Of a DNA stretch of 43,985 bases, positions 25,419 through 34,530 are shown one piece after another. Source of the DNA: an uncultured Prevotella sp. (GTDB taxonomy: Bacteria; Bacteroidota; Bacteroidia; Bacteroidales; Bacteroidaceae); NCBI GenBank assembly GCA_947170725.1, contig CAMVUM010000028.1, positions 1 to 43,985 of the forward strand, given 5' to 3'. Each line of letters begins with the position of its first letter. Within the stretch, counting starts at the first letter, position 1. The translations under genes were made by a program, and so were the position numbers. The notes beneath the pieces were generated by a model, which was not told the DNA's origin, searched no databases, and saw only the letters and a list, made by a program, of their open reading frames with translations.

Positions 25419-27380
25419 ATGAAAAAACTACTTGTTTCGACGACGCTGCTACTCACCATCGTGGCCACGATGCGGGCAGCCGACGTTATTGTGGAGTCGC
25501 CCGACGGGCGGCTGAGCGTGGCTGTTGACGTCCGCGAAGGACGTCCGACCTACTCCGTCAACTACGACGGGCTGACCATGCTGGAACCATCGGCATTGGG
25601 AATTGTGACGGACTTGGCCGACTTCACTCGCGGGATGACCGTCACGGGACATGAGGCTCGGCCGATAGACACGGTCTACACCATGCGCGGAACGAAGACA
25701 TCGGAGGTTCACTACCGTGCCAACGAACTTTCGGTGGACATGGCTACACCCGATAAATATAACATCACGGTCTGCTTCCGCGTCAGCAACAACGACGTGG
25801 CTTTCCGCTACCTGATTCACAATAAAGACGACCGTTCGGCGCTGAAAGTACTCCAGGAAGCAACATCATTCCGTCTGCCGGAGAAGACAACGACGTTCAT
25901 AACGCCCCAGTCGGACCCGATGATAGGATGGAAGCGGACGAAACCGAGCTATGAGGAGGTCTACAGCTCGGACGGCCAGATGGCGGTCAAGTCGCAGTAC
26001 GGCCGCGGCTATACGTTCCCTGCCCTGTTCCATGTCGGTGACGACGGCTGGGTGCTCGTCAGCGAGACAGGAACGGACGGCCGCTATGCGGGCTGCCGCC
26101 TTCTGGACCACAACCCCGAAACGGGCTATAGCATAGGTCTGCCGATGGAGGGAGAGAACAACGGCTTCGGCCCGTCCACCGTCGGCATGGCTCTTCCCGC
26201 CCTCACTCCGTGGCGAACAATCACCGTCGGCCGCACGCTGGCACCGATTGTAGAGACCACCGTGGCCTACGACGTTGTCGAGGAACGCTATGCTGCGTCG
26301 GAGACGTACCGTCCGGGGCGCTACACATGGAGCTGGCTGATATGGCAGGACAACTCCATCAACTATGACGATCAGGTGCGCTTCATCGACCTTGCGGCCG
26401 CTATGGGATATGAATACTGTCTCGTGGACGGCAGCTGGGACACCAACATCGGCCGCGAGCGCATGGCCGAGCTGAGCCGCTACGCCCAGTCAAAGGGCGT
26501 CAGCCTCCTGCTCTGGTACAACTCCAACGGCTATTGGAACGACGCGCCGCAGACACCGAAACAGAAAATGAATACGGTGGGCGAGCGCCGCAAGGAGATG
26601 GCGTGGATGAAGTCTATCGGCGTCAAAGGTATAAAGGTCGACTTCTTCGGCGGTGACAAGCAGGTGACGATGCAGCTATATGAGGACATTCTCACCGACG
26701 CCAACGATTTCGGCCTTCAGGTCATCTTCCACGGCTGTACGCTGCCACGCGGATGGGAGCGCATGTTCCCCAACTTCGTGGCATCCGAAGCCGTGCTGGC
26801 TTCAGAAAACGTCTATTTCACGGAGAAGGCGGCCCGCCGCGAGGCCTTCGACCTGACGCTCCACCCATTCTGCCGCAATGCCGTGGCATCAATGGACTGG
26901 GGCGGAACGATAATGAACACACGCATGTCGCGCGACAACAAGCACAACCACCGGCGTTATACGACCAATGTCTTTGAGATGGCGGCGGCGGTTGTCATCC
27001 AGACTTCGGTTCAGTGTATAGCCATACAGCCCAACAATCTCACGGAACTGACGGCCGACGAACTCACCTTCCTGCGCTACGTGCCGACACAATGGGACGA
27101 GACACGCTTTATCGACGGCTATCCCGGACGCTATGTCGTCATTGCCCGACGCTCGGGCGACCGCTGGATCATAGCCGGCCTCAACGCCACCGACAAGCCG
27201 CTGACGCTGACTCTCGACGTTCCATGCGACGCCGGACAGCCGCTGACACAATATGCCGACAGGAAAGAAAAGAACGGAAGCATGAAGACGGAGGTCGCCA
27301 AGGTGAAGGCAGACAAGAAGAAGCGCGTCAAGGTGACAATCCAGCCGTCGGGCGGAATCATACTTGACACGGAACGATAA
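25419..27380 (+). CDS. GH97 family glycoside hydrolase, retaining alpha-galactosidase-like
   Basis: A 653-residue exported enzyme of family GH97, found mainly in Bacteroidota. I start it at the ATG at 25419; an upstream TTG at 25410 is possible but adds nothing. A signal peptide (KKLLVSTTLLLTIVATMRAA) precedes the N-terminal beta-supersandwich (about 20-280), the (beta/alpha)8 barrel (about 290-560) and a C-terminal beta-domain. In the barrel, GIKVDFFGGD places Asp408 where retaining GH97 members such as the Bacteroides alpha-galactosidase BT1871 have their nucleophile; inverting SusB-type enzymes differ here. It probably cleaves alpha-galactosides in the periplasm. A short hairpin with Ts follows. 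Confidence 0.88.
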   Translation: MKKLLVSTTLLLTIVATMRAADVIVESPDGRLSVAVDVREGRPTYSVNYDGLTMLEPSALGIVTDLADFTRGMTVTGHEARPIDTVYTMRGTKTSEVHYRANELSVDMATPDKYNITVCFRVSNNDVAFRYLIHNKDDRSALKVLQEATSFRLPEKTTTFITPQSDPMIGWKRTKPSYEEVYSSDGQMAVKSQYGRGYTFPALFHVGDDGWVLVSETGTDGRYAGCRLLDHNPETGYSIGLPMEGENNGFGPSTVGMALPALTPWRTITVGRTLAPIVETTVAYDVVEERYAASETYRPGRYTWSWLIWQDNSINYDDQVRFIDLAAAMGYEYCLVDGSWDTNIGRERMAELSRYAQSKGVSLLLWYNSNGYWNDAPQTPKQKMNTVGERRKEMAWMKSIGVKGIKVDFFGGDKQVTMQLYEDILTDANDFGLQVIFHGCTLPRGWERMFPNFVASEAVLASENVYFTEKAARREAFDLTLHPFCRNAVASMDWGGTIMNTRMSRDNKHNHRRYTTNVFEMAAAVVIQTSVQCIAIQPNNLTELTADELTFLRYVPTQWDETRFIDGYPGRYVVIARRSGDRWIIAGLNATDKPLTLTLDVPCDAGQPLTQYADRKEKNGSMKTEVAKVKADKKKRVKVTIQPSGGIILDTER

Positions 27381-27397
27381 AGCGCGAGGCGCTTTTT
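27381..27397 (+). terminator. Terminator of the GH97 gene
   Basis: AGCGC (27381-27385) and GCGCT (27389-27393) form a 5-bp stem with a 3-base loop and a T-run directly after the stop codon. Confidence 0.55.
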
Positions 27398-27399
27398 AG

Positions 27400-27429
27400 G
27401 AGTTAAAGGAGTTGTCGCTCCTTTAACTC
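27400..27429. terminator. Hairpin between convergent genes
   Basis: GAGTTAAAGGAG (27400-27411) is perfectly inverted at 27418-27429 with a 6-base loop. It lies between the GH97 gene (plus) and the DUF6080-like gene (minus), and probably serves as a shared 3'-end structure. Confidence 0.7.
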
Positions 27430-27452
27430 TTTTAACTTATAAAAAAGACTGC

Positions 27453-28793
27453 TTATCTTATCATATACTCCCCTATCAGCCATCCGTTGTATATCCACAG
27501 ATAAACCGCCAGCGCCAGCAAAAGGCTGCGCAAGCCTGTACGGACATTGCCATTGGTCGCTTTGAGCAGGAACGCGAGGGCTATCGGGATGAAGAACATC
27601 CAGTGTAGGGACATGATATAGATTTCGAGAATGGCGAAACCGAGCACGATATGAATCATCACGTCTATCGAGAACCAGGCCAGACAGAGATGAATCAGAC
27701 GGTCGCGACGTCCGGCCCATATGCCGAGAGCGAAGAGCAGCATCACCGTAAAGGGAACGGCATACTGCAGTTTATAGTCGTAGGCCACGTAGTTGGGGCG
27801 CGTACGGTTAGTATCCTGAAGCAGATAGCTGCGGTGGAGCTGTATGCCCTCGCCGAAGAGATTCTCCACTATAGCCCGGACACGCGATGTCGACTTGTCC
27901 GTCCACTCAAAATACGGATTATCAAAGAGCTGGTCTCCACCGTGGGTCTTACGCCATTCGAGGCTCTTCCTGCGCTCGGCAGCATACTTCGGATCGGTCT
28001 TCATCCGCCGTTCCACACGCGCCTCATTGAACCTGTCTTCCGGCAGCTGTATGGCATAATGCTGCCAGAGGTAAGCCCCGAGCATCAGGACGGCGGGCAG
28101 AACGGCAGCAATCAGCAGATAGCGCCACTGCCAAAACCGGCGACGGCCGCAGAAAAGCGCCGCCAGCATTGTCTTGCAGCCATTTGTGACAGTTACTCCG
28201 GCGGTAAGGATAAAGAGCAGTGCGGTCTTCCAGCGTCCCATCGGACGGTCGGAGCGCAGTGCGCGGCCGGCGGCATAAAGAGTCAGAAGGAGCAGGAAAT
28301 GGGATATGCCATAGTGATCGGGGGCAAAAGAGCCGACCATCACATGACCGAAAGAATAGTAAAGCATTGTCAGCAGCAGCGCGTCACTGCGCCCAAGCCC
28401 AACTATCTCACGCAAGATGCGGTGAATCAGGAGAAACGCCCCTACGCCACAGACAACCAATATTGCTGCCACAATATAGATGGCAATGTTGACACCGGTC
28501 ATCTCCATCTGCCAAAGATTCAGTGCATACAGAGGATACAACATCACTGACAACAACGGATGACGAAAGAGAGGATAGTAGATTTTCCAGTTCGACAGCG
28601 TTACATAAGTAAGGTCGTCGTATCCAGACAGCGTGTAATAACGCGTGAACATCGTCCAGTAGCCTATACTGCCGCCACGGGTGAACAGTTCGTGATTATA
28701 TCCGAGCATGAGCGCGTTGAGCGTCAGCATGAAGACCAAAGCCAGTGGAAGAAGCCAGAGCTCTTCGCGGCGTATCTTGAAAAATGACATCAT
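27453..28793 (-). CDS. Multi-pass membrane protein, DUF6080-like
   Basis: A 446-residue polytopic inner-membrane protein. It starts at 28793 or at the next ATG (28790); an ORF extension of 50 residues upstream is ruled out because the promoter -7 box at 28831-28824 lies inside it. About ten hydrophobic segments are visible, with a large non-membrane segment at about 240-330 (EARVERRMKTDPKYAAERR, then a WTDKSTSRVRAIVENLFGEG stretch). The overall layout resembles GT-C type lipid-linked glycosyltransferases and the DUF6080 family of Bacteroidota, but I see no certain catalytic motif. It stands alone, so neighbours do not help. A sugar-transfer role in the membrane is a guess. Confidence 0.6.
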   Translation of the reverse strand: MMSFFKIRREELWLLPLALVFMLTLNALMLGYNHELFTRGGSIGYWTMFTRYYTLSGYDDLTYVTLSNWKIYYPLFRHPLLSVMLYPLYALNLWQMEMTGVNIAIYIVAAILVVCGVGAFLLIHRILREIVGLGRSDALLLTMLYYSFGHVMVGSFAPDHYGISHFLLLLTLYAAGRALRSDRPMGRWKTALLFILTAGVTVTNGCKTMLAALFCGRRRFWQWRYLLIAAVLPAVLMLGAYLWQHYAIQLPEDRFNEARVERRMKTDPKYAAERRKSLEWRKTHGGDQLFDNPYFEWTDKSTSRVRAIVENLFGEGIQLHRSYLLQDTNRTRPNYVAYDYKLQYAVPFTVMLLFALGIWAGRRDRLIHLCLAWFSIDVMIHIVLGFAILEIYIMSLHWMFFIPIALAFLLKATNGNVRTGLRSLLLALAVYLWIYNGWLIGEYMIR

Positions 28794-28823
28794 ATATACT
28801 ATGTACTTATATAATATGCGCTG

Positions 28824-28831
28824 CAAAGGTA
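28824..28831 (-). promoter_or_regulatory. -7 box of the DUF6080-like gene
   Basis: TACCTTTG on the minus strand, about 31 bases before the start codon chosen. Between here and 29131 nothing else is recognised except the divergent promoter of the S8 protease gene. Confidence 0.55.
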
Positions 28832-29108
28832 ATAAAAAAATGTCAGATGTGCATATTGTAAACACAAAGACGCAAAGGTTATGTTTGTAGTATTTAGTTG
28901 TCATGACACATTCTTTGATGCGACGGCAAATACATTGCGACATTTCTATAAAATGCTTTGAGAGTCATGTTGTGTGCTGTACGCCCAATGTGACGTATCT
29001 GCAATTCCATTCACCCGCAGACTCCTTCCCCATGAATAACGGGAAGCCGAATCGGGCTTTCGGGGAGAACGGGCGGACCCTCATGTGGGCCTTTTCCCAT
29101 CATTTTCA

Positions 29109-29139
29109 TTGTTCGTTTTCCTTATTTTTATTACCTTTG
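29109..29139 (+). promoter_or_regulatory. Promoter of the S8 protease gene
   Basis: TTG (29109-29111), 20 bases, TACCTTTG (29132-29139). It lies inside the longer possible reading frame that begins at 29085, which argues for the downstream start. Confidence 0.65.
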
Positions 29140-29204
29140 CAGAAGATAGGCAATCTGCAACCGATTGCGCTGTCTCCGGAAACATCAACAACCCACCGAT
29201 GACC

Positions 29205-30629
29205 ATGAACCGATTTCTCTGTCTGATTCTCATTGTGGCCGGAATGTGGACTTCCACAGCCGCCCAAGGTCTGTCAAGCAACACCTATGCTCCGAAAAAG
29301 GAGAAATACAGAGGCAACCACAGATATATCTATCGCCTCACACTAAAAGACAAGAACGACACGACGTTCAGTCTGTCCCGCCCGCGCGAATTTCTTTCCG
29401 CAAAGGCAATTGAACGCCGACAAAGACAGAATCTGCCCGTAGACTCAACCGACCTGCCCGTCAGCCGCCAATATGTAAAGACACTCGGCGAGTTGGGATT
29501 GCGCGTGGCCGGCACCAGCAAATGGCACAACACCGTCCTTGTTGCCACAGACGACACAGCCGCCATAACTCCACTTGAAAACCTCCCTTGGGTGACGGCA
29601 TGCAGCATGGTCTGGCAGGCACCGGACTCTGTGACCGCACCGGTGAGATATACAGAGATACACGACACATTCCAAAGTTGGGACACACTACGCACCGAAC
29701 GCTACGGCATTGCCGAAAAAAACATCAGACTTTGCGGCGGACGTGCACTTCACGATGCAGGCTACCGCGGACAGGGAATGACCATAGCCGTGTTGGACGG
29801 AGGATTCATGAACACCGACCGTATTCCGGCTCTGACGGCCATTGACATCAAGGGACTGCGCGACTTTGTCTATCCGGGTTCAACGAAACACGCCCGCGAC
29901 ATTGACCACGGCACGAAGGTTCTGTCTGTCATGGGGACATCCGTGCCTCACGTCTATATAGGGACCGCACCGGAAGCATCCTATTGGCTCCTACGCTGTG
30001 AAGACCCGCGGACGGAACAGCCTGTCGAGGAAGACTACTGGACGATGGCAGCCGAATTTGCCGATTCCGCAGGTGTGGACATCATCAACAGCAGCCTCGG
30101 CTACAGTACGTTCGACGGCCACAGAGGCAACCATGCCTACCGCGACATGGACGGCAGGACAACCTTCATATCACAATCAGCATCAATGCTGGCCGACAAA
30201 GGCATCGTTCTGGTGAACAGTGCAGGGAACAGCGGAATGGGTACATGGAAGAAAATCAATTTTCCGGCAGACGCCAACAACATCCTGACCGTAGGCGCAC
30301 TGACGGCAACGCTGGACAACGCACCTTTCAGCGGAGTCGGCCCCACACAGGACGGGCGCGTCAAACCTGACGTCATGGCACCAGGAAGTCCAACAGACGT
30401 TATCTCCGGACGCGGAACAATCGTCCAAAGCATGGGAACGTCGTTCGCAGCACCGGTGGTCTGCGGGCTTGTGGCCTGCCTGTGGCAGGCACGACCTGAA
30501 TTGACTGCACGGGAGATAATAGAACTCGTAAGACACAGCGGCGACCGCTTTGAACATCCGGACAATATCTTCGGCTACGGACGGCCGGACTTCGGGAAGG
30601 CACTGAACACAATGACGCACACGCCGTGA
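29205..30629 (+). CDS. Exported S8 family (subtilisin-like) serine protease
   Basis: A 474-residue subtilase. The start at 29205 (or 29199) gives a clean signal peptide (NRFLCLILIVAGMWTSTAA); longer frames run through the promoter. A prodomain-like region of about 165 residues precedes the catalytic domain. The triad is visible: Asp198 in AVLDGG, His235 in DHGTKV and Ser413 in GTSFAAP, with the oxyanion Asn in NSAGNSG. The domain ends near residue 470 and no type IX secretion C-terminal domain follows, so the enzyme is probably periplasmic or loosely outer-membrane associated. Similar proteases are common in Bacteroidota. No partner genes are nearby. Confidence 0.9.
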   Translation: MNRFLCLILIVAGMWTSTAAQGLSSNTYAPKKEKYRGNHRYIYRLTLKDKNDTTFSLSRPREFLSAKAIERRQRQNLPVDSTDLPVSRQYVKTLGELGLRVAGTSKWHNTVLVATDDTAAITPLENLPWVTACSMVWQAPDSVTAPVRYTEIHDTFQSWDTLRTERYGIAEKNIRLCGGRALHDAGYRGQGMTIAVLDGGFMNTDRIPALTAIDIKGLRDFVYPGSTKHARDIDHGTKVLSVMGTSVPHVYIGTAPEASYWLLRCEDPRTEQPVEEDYWTMAAEFADSAGVDIINSSLGYSTFDGHRGNHAYRDMDGRTTFISQSASMLADKGIVLVNSAGNSGMGTWKKINFPADANNILTVGALTATLDNAPFSGVGPTQDGRVKPDVMAPGSPTDVISGRGTIVQSMGTSFAAPVVCGLVACLWQARPELTAREIIELVRHSGDRFEHPDNIFGYGRPDFGKALNTMTHTP

Positions 30630-30739
30630 CACAATGAAACGACACGGTACAGAGTATATATATACGGCTGCTGATACTGTATTGACAGCCATGTATTAAC
30701 GCCAACAGACATTTCAAACACGTAACATATAAAATCCTC

Positions 30740-32071
30740 ATGCCCGACATTAAGGCTTTCACTCTGCTCGAACTCAACTCTCTCGTTAGACGCACCGTCG
30801 AACGCGGACTGCCCGAAGCTCTTTGGGTAGAAGCCGAACTGGCGGAAGCACGGGAGTCGCGCGGCCACTGCTATATGGAGCTTATTCAGAAAGACGACTC
30901 CACCAACACTCCCATCGCACGTGCCTCGGCAAAATGCTGGCGACAGACATGGCCAATGTTGCGATTACATTTTGAACGCACCACGGGACAGATATTCCGC
31001 GCCGGAATGAAAGTACGGTTACAGGTGTACGCGCAGTTCCATGAGTCCTACGGTTTCTCATGGATTGTCACCGACATCGACCCCTACTTCACCATCGGCG
31101 ACATGGCCCGCCGCAGACAGGAAATAATCCGTCAACTGAAAGCAGAAGGCGTTTTCGACCTCAACCGCGAACTGGATTTCCCGATGTTCGCCCAACGCAT
31201 TGCAGTCATCTCCAGCGAGACAGCAGCCGGCTACGGCGATTTCTGCAATCAGCTTGCCTACAACGACTACGGCTTCCGCTTCACCACACGGTTGTTCCCT
31301 GCCATCATGCAAGGCGAACAGGTGGAAAAAAGCGTCATTGCCGCTTTGGACAACATCAACCGATACTGCGACGATTTTGACTGTGTTGTGATTATCCGCG
31401 GAGGCGGCGCTACGGCCGACATGGCAGGATTCGACACTCTGGCACTGGCCGAAAACGTGGCCAACTTTCCTCTGCCGGTCATCACCGGAATAGGCCACGA
31501 CCGCGACGAATCCATCATCGACATGGTAGCCCATACGCGGGTGAAAACCCCAACGGCCGCTGCCGCACTGCTCATCAGCCGTCTCAAGGCCACGGCCGAT
31601 CTCATTGCAGACAGCCGTAGCCGCATGGCAAGGGCCGTCAGCCGACGGATGGAAACGGAACGGATGCGCCTCGAACGCCTCTCGGAACGCATTCCGTCAC
31701 TATTCTCCGTTGTCAGAACACGCCACGAAAGCCGCCTGGACATCATGAAACAGCGCATTGTGACCGCCATCACACGACGCCTTAGTGCCGAACAGCACCG
31801 CATTGAGACTCTGTCAAAATCACTCACACCGCTGACCGAGCGCAAACTGACGGACGAACATCATAGGGTCGACATGCTCTCCCAACGCGTCAAGGCTCTC
31901 GATCCGGCCCTGCTTCTCCGCCGCGGATACAGCATAACGCTCCATCAAGGCCATGCTGTCCGCAACGCAGACAAACTGAAACCTGGCGACGAAATCGTCA
32001 CAAGACTTGCCGGAGGAACCATCACGTCAACCGTCACTACGGTTGATGCCAATCCTACGGATTCCCTCTGA
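30740..32071 (+). CDS. xseA: Exodeoxyribonuclease VII large subunit
   Basis: A 443-residue XseA, the catalytic subunit of exonuclease VII, which degrades single-stranded DNA into oligonucleotides. The N-terminal OB-fold (about 1-105, FTLLELNSLVRRTVE, LWVEAELAEA) binds DNA. The catalytic core shows IIRGGGATADMAGFD and GIGHDRDESIIDMVAH with the usual RVKTPTAAA after it. A long helical coiled region (about 290-400) follows and a C-terminal segment with the LLRRGYSIT motif. It is followed after 45 bases by xseB, forming the usual pair. No promoter box is obvious in 30630-30739. Confidence 0.95.
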   Translation: MPDIKAFTLLELNSLVRRTVERGLPEALWVEAELAEARESRGHCYMELIQKDDSTNTPIARASAKCWRQTWPMLRLHFERTTGQIFRAGMKVRLQVYAQFHESYGFSWIVTDIDPYFTIGDMARRRQEIIRQLKAEGVFDLNRELDFPMFAQRIAVISSETAAGYGDFCNQLAYNDYGFRFTTRLFPAIMQGEQVEKSVIAALDNINRYCDDFDCVVIIRGGGATADMAGFDTLALAENVANFPLPVITGIGHDRDESIIDMVAHTRVKTPTAAAALLISRLKATADLIADSRSRMARAVSRRMETERMRLERLSERIPSLFSVVRTRHESRLDIMKQRIVTAITRRLSAEQHRIETLSKSLTPLTERKLTDEHHRVDMLSQRVKALDPALLLRRGYSITLHQGHAVRNADKLKPGDEIVTRLAGGTITSTVTTVDANPTDSL

Positions 32072-32116
32072 TTACCACCCCATTATATATCATTTTTCAC
32101 ATCAAAAAAGAATCCT

Positions 32117-32308
32117 ATGAAAAAGAATATCAAATACGAAGACGCAGTGCGTGAACTGGAAAAGATTGTCCGTCGTATGGAAAACGACGAGCTGGACATA
32201 GACACCCTCGGAGAACAGCTAAAAACCGCCCAGGAACTGATAAAGCACTGTAATGACAAGCTGACCAAAACCGACAGCGAAATAAAAAGAATCCTCGACG
32301 GTGAATAA
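32117..32308 (+). CDS. xseB: Exodeoxyribonuclease VII small subunit
   Basis: A 63-residue XseB. The family pattern YEDAVRELEKIVRRMENDEL, then LDIDTLGEQLKTAQELIKHC is clear. It binds as several copies to the coiled region of XseA and is needed for activity. Length is normal, and adjacency to xseA confirms the assignment. Confidence 0.93.
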   Translation: MKKNIKYEDAVRELEKIVRRMENDELDIDTLGEQLKTAQELIKHCNDKLTKTDSEIKRILDGE

Positions 32309-32402
32309 CCGGCGGCCTTGCGTACCGCAACACCTACAGGAGGCATACACCCAGAAAACTTTATAAGGAATGAGCCTTGACCGTCACTTTATAACGAAAA
32401 AC

Positions 32403-32433
32403 TTTGCCTAAAAAGATTTTTTCGGTATATTTG
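32403..32433 (+). promoter_or_regulatory. Promoter of the DUF4492-cydAB operon
   Basis: TTTG (32403-32406), 19 bases, TATATTTG (32426-32433). A precise match to the Bacteroidota consensus; the leader to the DUF4492 gene is about 37 bases. Confidence 0.8.
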
Positions 32434-32476
32434 CACTATGAATAAATGAGTTTGTGACACGAACCAGTTTACAAGG

Positions 32477-32713
32477 ATGGATAAACTCCTAAGCATTCTG
32501 CGCAGGACATACTATCTGTATGCCGACGGCTTCCGCCAAATGACCATAGGGCGGAAGCTATGGACTGTCATCATAATCAAACTCATCATTATCTTCGGTG
32601 TGCTGAAGATATTCTTTTTCCCGGACTTCCTAAAGACAAAAACCACGGACGGCAATGAGGCCGACTTTGTGGCAACGGAAATTCTCGGCCGCAATCCGTC
32701 CGGACCTCCATGA
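32477..32713 (+). CDS. DUF4492 protein linked to cytochrome bd
   Basis: A 78-residue protein with a soluble N-terminus (LSILRRTYYLYADGFRQM) and one membrane helix (about 34-53, VIIIKLIIIFGVLKIFFF). This is the DUF4492 pattern, found mostly directly before cydAB in Bacteroidota and epsilon-proteobacteria. It probably acts as a small accessory subunit or assembly factor of the bd oxidase, comparable in size and topology to other small bd subunits; that role is inference from context. It is followed by cydA after 108 bases. Confidence 0.85.
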   Translation: MDKLLSILRRTYYLYADGFRQMTIGRKLWTVIIIKLIIIFGVLKIFFFPDFLKTKTTDGNEADFVATEILGRNPSGPP

Positions 32714-32821
32714 ACGGGCCGACAAATGGCGACAGCCACGTGTGAATGCAGCAAAAACAGCATGCCACTGCAAATGAAGTCACTATCCCTAAAAGCATAA
32801 TAATAAAAAACACACTTATAT

Positions 32822-34492
32822 ATGACAAACATCCTGTTAAACATCGACGCGGCGGCCATTGACTGGGCAAGGGCCCAATTTGCCCTAACCGCCATCTATC
32901 ATTGGCTGTTCGTTCCGCTCACATTGGGTCTCGCACTCATCATGGGCATCATCGAGACATGCTACTGGCGCACACGCAAGGCTTTTTGGAGGGACGCCGC
33001 CAAATTCTGGCAGAAACTCTTCGGTATCAACTTCGCCATGGGCGTGGCAACGGGAATAATCCTCGAATTTGAGTTCGGCACGAACTGGAGCAACTATTCA
33101 TGGTTTGTAGGCGATATCTTCGGTGCCCCGCTGGCCGTAGAGGGCATCATAGCCTTTTTTCTGGAATCCACTTTCGTGGCCGTGATGTTCTTTGGCTGGA
33201 AGAAAGTGTCGGCCGGTTTCCATCTCGCCTCTACGTGGCTGACCGGCATCGGGGCCACATTCTCCGCCTGGTGGATACTCGTCGCCAACGCATGGATGCA
33301 AAATCCGGTAGGCTGTAAGTTCAATCCCGACACCATGCGCAACGAGATGACATCATTCCTTGATGTCGCCCTGTCTCCATTTGCCATAGACAAATTCTGC
33401 CATACAGTAACCTCTGCATGGATAATAGGTGCACTCTTTGTAGTAGCGGTGAGCTGCTACTACCTGCTGCGCGGCCGCGAGAAGAAGCTGGCCGTTGAAA
33501 GCATAAAAATCGGAGGTATCGTGGGATTGGTTGCCTCACTGCTGGCCATCCATACTGGCGACGGTTCGGCCTATCAGGTGGCACAGGTCCAGCCAATGAA
33601 ACTGGCCGCCATGGAAGCTCTATATGACGGTGGAGAAGATCAGGGACTCACGGTATTTGCATTTGTCAATCCTTTCCGTCAGCCAAACTACAAGGCCGGA
33701 GGCGACCCGCCGCTGCGCATTGCCATCCCCTACGGTCTCTCTTTCCTCGCCACTCGCGACATAAACGGCTATGTTCCGGGAATCAACGACATCATGCGCG
33801 GCGGCTATATGCTGGAGAACAACACCCGAGAAATCCCTATGTCGGAGAAGATACGCCGCGGCCAGATGGCCATTCTGGCCCTCAAGGAGTACCGCGAACT
33901 GAAGGCAAAGAGCCGTGAGGCCCTACGGACGATGCCTCAGGCATCCGCCAACAACCTTTTGACCGACCCCGAGACAGGGCTGTCATTCCGTGAGGCGGGA
34001 CGTCTGCAGGAACTGCAGAACGGCATAAAGAACAACATGCGCTACTTCGGCTACGGATATATAACAAAAAAGTCGCAGCTCGTTCCCTACATCCCGCTGT
34101 GCTTCTATGCCTTCCGTGCCATGGTCGGCCTTGGCACGCTGTTCATCGTTTTCTTCGCCGTTGTGGTCTTCCTCGCCTTCCGCCGCGACATCACACGCCC
34201 GCGCTGGCTCCACCGGACAGCCATCGTCATGCTGCCGCTGGGCTATATAGCCAGTGAGGCGGGATGGCTCGTGGCTGAATTCGGCCGCCAACCATGGGCC
34301 ATTCAGGACATGATGCCCACATGGATAGGCGTGAGCAATATAGGTGCAGGCAGCGTGGCCACAACATTCTTTATCTTCCTCGCCCTCTTCACCACCCTTC
34401 TGGCTGTAGAGATAAGCATCATGGTCAAAGAGATAAAGAAAGGTCCAGAAATCAAGACCGCATCCCATACACCGTCCGGAAGCGGCAAGTGA
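32822..34492 (+). CDS. cydA: Cytochrome bd ubiquinol oxidase subunit I
   Basis: A 556-residue CydA, the heme-carrying subunit of the high-affinity terminal oxidase that reduces oxygen with quinol. The N-terminus (IDWARAQFALTAIYHWLFVPLTLGL) carries the first heme-ligand His. FGINFAMGVATGIILEFEFG with Glu residues of the proton pathway and the LLAIHTGDGSAYQVA segment are conserved. It is longer than the short-loop type, with an extended region between about 290 and 400 common in Bacteroidota. About nine membrane helices. It heads a pair with cydB, 38 bases apart. Expected to serve low-oxygen respiration in an otherwise anaerobic organism. Confidence 0.96.
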   Translation: MTNILLNIDAAAIDWARAQFALTAIYHWLFVPLTLGLALIMGIIETCYWRTRKAFWRDAAKFWQKLFGINFAMGVATGIILEFEFGTNWSNYSWFVGDIFGAPLAVEGIIAFFLESTFVAVMFFGWKKVSAGFHLASTWLTGIGATFSAWWILVANAWMQNPVGCKFNPDTMRNEMTSFLDVALSPFAIDKFCHTVTSAWIIGALFVVAVSCYYLLRGREKKLAVESIKIGGIVGLVASLLAIHTGDGSAYQVAQVQPMKLAAMEALYDGGEDQGLTVFAFVNPFRQPNYKAGGDPPLRIAIPYGLSFLATRDINGYVPGINDIMRGGYMLENNTREIPMSEKIRRGQMAILALKEYRELKAKSREALRTMPQASANNLLTDPETGLSFREAGRLQELQNGIKNNMRYFGYGYITKKSQLVPYIPLCFYAFRAMVGLGTLFIVFFAVVVFLAFRRDITRPRWLHRTAIVMLPLGYIASEAGWLVAEFGRQPWAIQDMMPTWIGVSNIGAGSVATTFFIFLALFTTLLAVEISIMVKEIKKGPEIKTASHTPSGSGK

Positions 34493-34530
34493 GACATGAT
34501 TAAGAACAATCAACAAAACATCAAGACGTC

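Noticed and set aside
28794..28943. 50-residue N-terminal extension of the DUF6080-like protein
   Set aside because: A TACCTTTG -7 box lies inside the extension, and its composition does not fit the membrane protein.
29085..29198. Longer N-terminus for the S8 protease
   Set aside because: The promoter boxes (29109-29139) lie inside it, and a proper signal peptide begins only at 29205.
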